Shown one piece after another: positions 11,971-12,364 of a DNA stretch of 12,364 bases (its first letter is position 1; every line of letters starts with the position of its first letter). The position numbers were made by a program, and so were the translations under genes. The notes under the pieces were generated by a model. The model made no database searches. It was given only the letters and a program-made list of their open reading frames with translations, and was not told where the DNA came from. Source of the stretch: Devosia sp. (lineage in GTDB: Bacteria > Pseudomonadota > Alphaproteobacteria > Rhizobiales > Devosiaceae); assembly GCA_028290245.1 (NCBI GenBank), contig JAQGKG010000016.1:1-12364 (forward strand), read 5' to 3'.

Positions 11971-12364
11971 TTATTCGGCAACGTCGACATTGTCGAAGCG
12001 ATGCATCGCCAGAGGGTCCATCGTGTAGCCAAGAACCTTTTTGCTCATTGGCATGTAGATGGTCGAGTGAGCCATCAGGAATGCAGGCTCTTCAGCCGTC
12101 ATCAGTTCCTGCGCCTTGACATAGATGGCAGCGCGCTTGGCCTGATCTGTTTCAAGAACGCCGTCCTTGATCAGCTGTTCGAACTCGGCATTGTTCCAGA
12201 TCGAGTAGTTCTGGGTGCCGATTGCGGCAGCGCCAAACAGCACTGCGAAGAAGTTGTCAGGATCGCCATTATCGCCACCCCAACCGATCTGGAATGCACC
12301 AGGACGATCGGACTTGGCGCCGTCGATGCGGTACTGCGTCCACTCAACAGTGTGGATGGTCGCC
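11971..12364 (-). CDS. dppA: Dipeptide ABC transporter substrate-binding protein DppA, C-terminal part
   Basis: This is the last 130 residues of a periplasmic peptide-binding protein (solute-binding family 5); the gene continues past the right edge with no start in the window. The readable part contains WTQYRIDG, then GWGGDNGDPDNFFAVLF, which is the DppA hallmark (E. coli has GWTGDNGDPDNFFATLF), then NYSIWNNAEFEQLI, an AQELM helix, MAHSTIYMPMSKKV and the ending DPLAMHRFDNVDVAE, close to the E. coli DppA C-terminus. The stop is TAA at 11971-11973. It would bind dipeptides, and possibly haem or 5-aminolevulinate as in E. coli, and hand them to DppBC. A GTG at 12243 within the frame is internal, not a start. 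Confidence 0.93.
   Translation of the reverse strand, partial: ATIHTVEWTQYRIDGAKSDRPGAFQIGWGGDNGDPDNFFAVLFGAAAIGTQNYSIWNNAEFEQLIKDGVLETDQAKRAAIYVKAQELMTAEEPAFLMAHSTIYMPMSKKVLGYTMDPLAMHRFDNVDVAE

Noticed and set aside
1..12364. CRISPR arrays, insertion sequences, phage genes, toxin-antitoxin pairs, tRNA or rRNA genes
   Set aside because: No regularly spaced repeat series, no transposase or integrase motifs, no terminal inverted repeats with target duplications, and no cloverleaf or rRNA-like sequence were seen.

Overview
The window looks like ordinary chromosome of an alphaproteobacterium. I infer Hyphomicrobiales, and a Devosia-like genus is my best guess. The grounds are GC-rich coding, a perfect TTAA-N7-TTAA (CtrA-type) site upstream of a cell-wall hydrolase, a C/G-rich inverted repeat element of the intergenic type common in this order, and the protein sequences. 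No tRNA, rRNA, transposase, phage gene or CRISPR array was found, and no gene looks recently acquired.

Layout from left to right. Positions 1-175 are non-coding: a region of mutually exclusive stem-loops (18-89), then a terminator-like hairpin (111-144). 176-1093 (-) is a secreted SleB/CwlJ-type cell-wall hydrolase. Its 444-bp upstream gap holds the CtrA-like site, a short palindrome and an inverted-repeat element. 1538-2221 (-) is a HAD phosphatase/phosphomutase-like protein. It diverges from a two-gene + strand unit: a SelO/YdiU-family protein adenylyltransferase (2378-3787) and a gamma-class carbonic anhydrase-like protein (3798-4352). The divergent promoter region carries two 25-bp near-identical direct repeats. 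4484-7192 (+) is a membrane CHASE-PAS-GGDEF-EAL cyclic-di-GMP enzyme. 7259-8296 (+) is a Gfo/Idh/MocA oxidoreductase whose Shine-Dalgarno lies in a perfect hairpin.

The right third, on the minus strand, is a dipeptide ABC importer operon in the order dppA-dppB-dppC-dppD-dppF. dppA runs off the window edge. The periplasmic binding protein delivers the peptide, DppB and DppC form the channel, and DppD and DppF hydrolyse ATP. Genes B to F overlap or nearly touch. A perfect 13-bp stem-loop separates dppA from dppB, where differential expression of binding protein and permease would be set. The operon converges on the oxidoreductase gene with 33 bp between stop codons.

The proteins are all recognisable families, and I see no convincing novel multi-gene system. 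The items most worth a second look are regulatory: the paired direct repeats upstream of selO, the Shine-Dalgarno-sequestering hairpin, the CtrA-like site, the dppA-dppB stem-loop and the alternative stems at the left edge. The SelO-type protein also lacks the C-terminal cysteine tail of characterised SelO enzymes.
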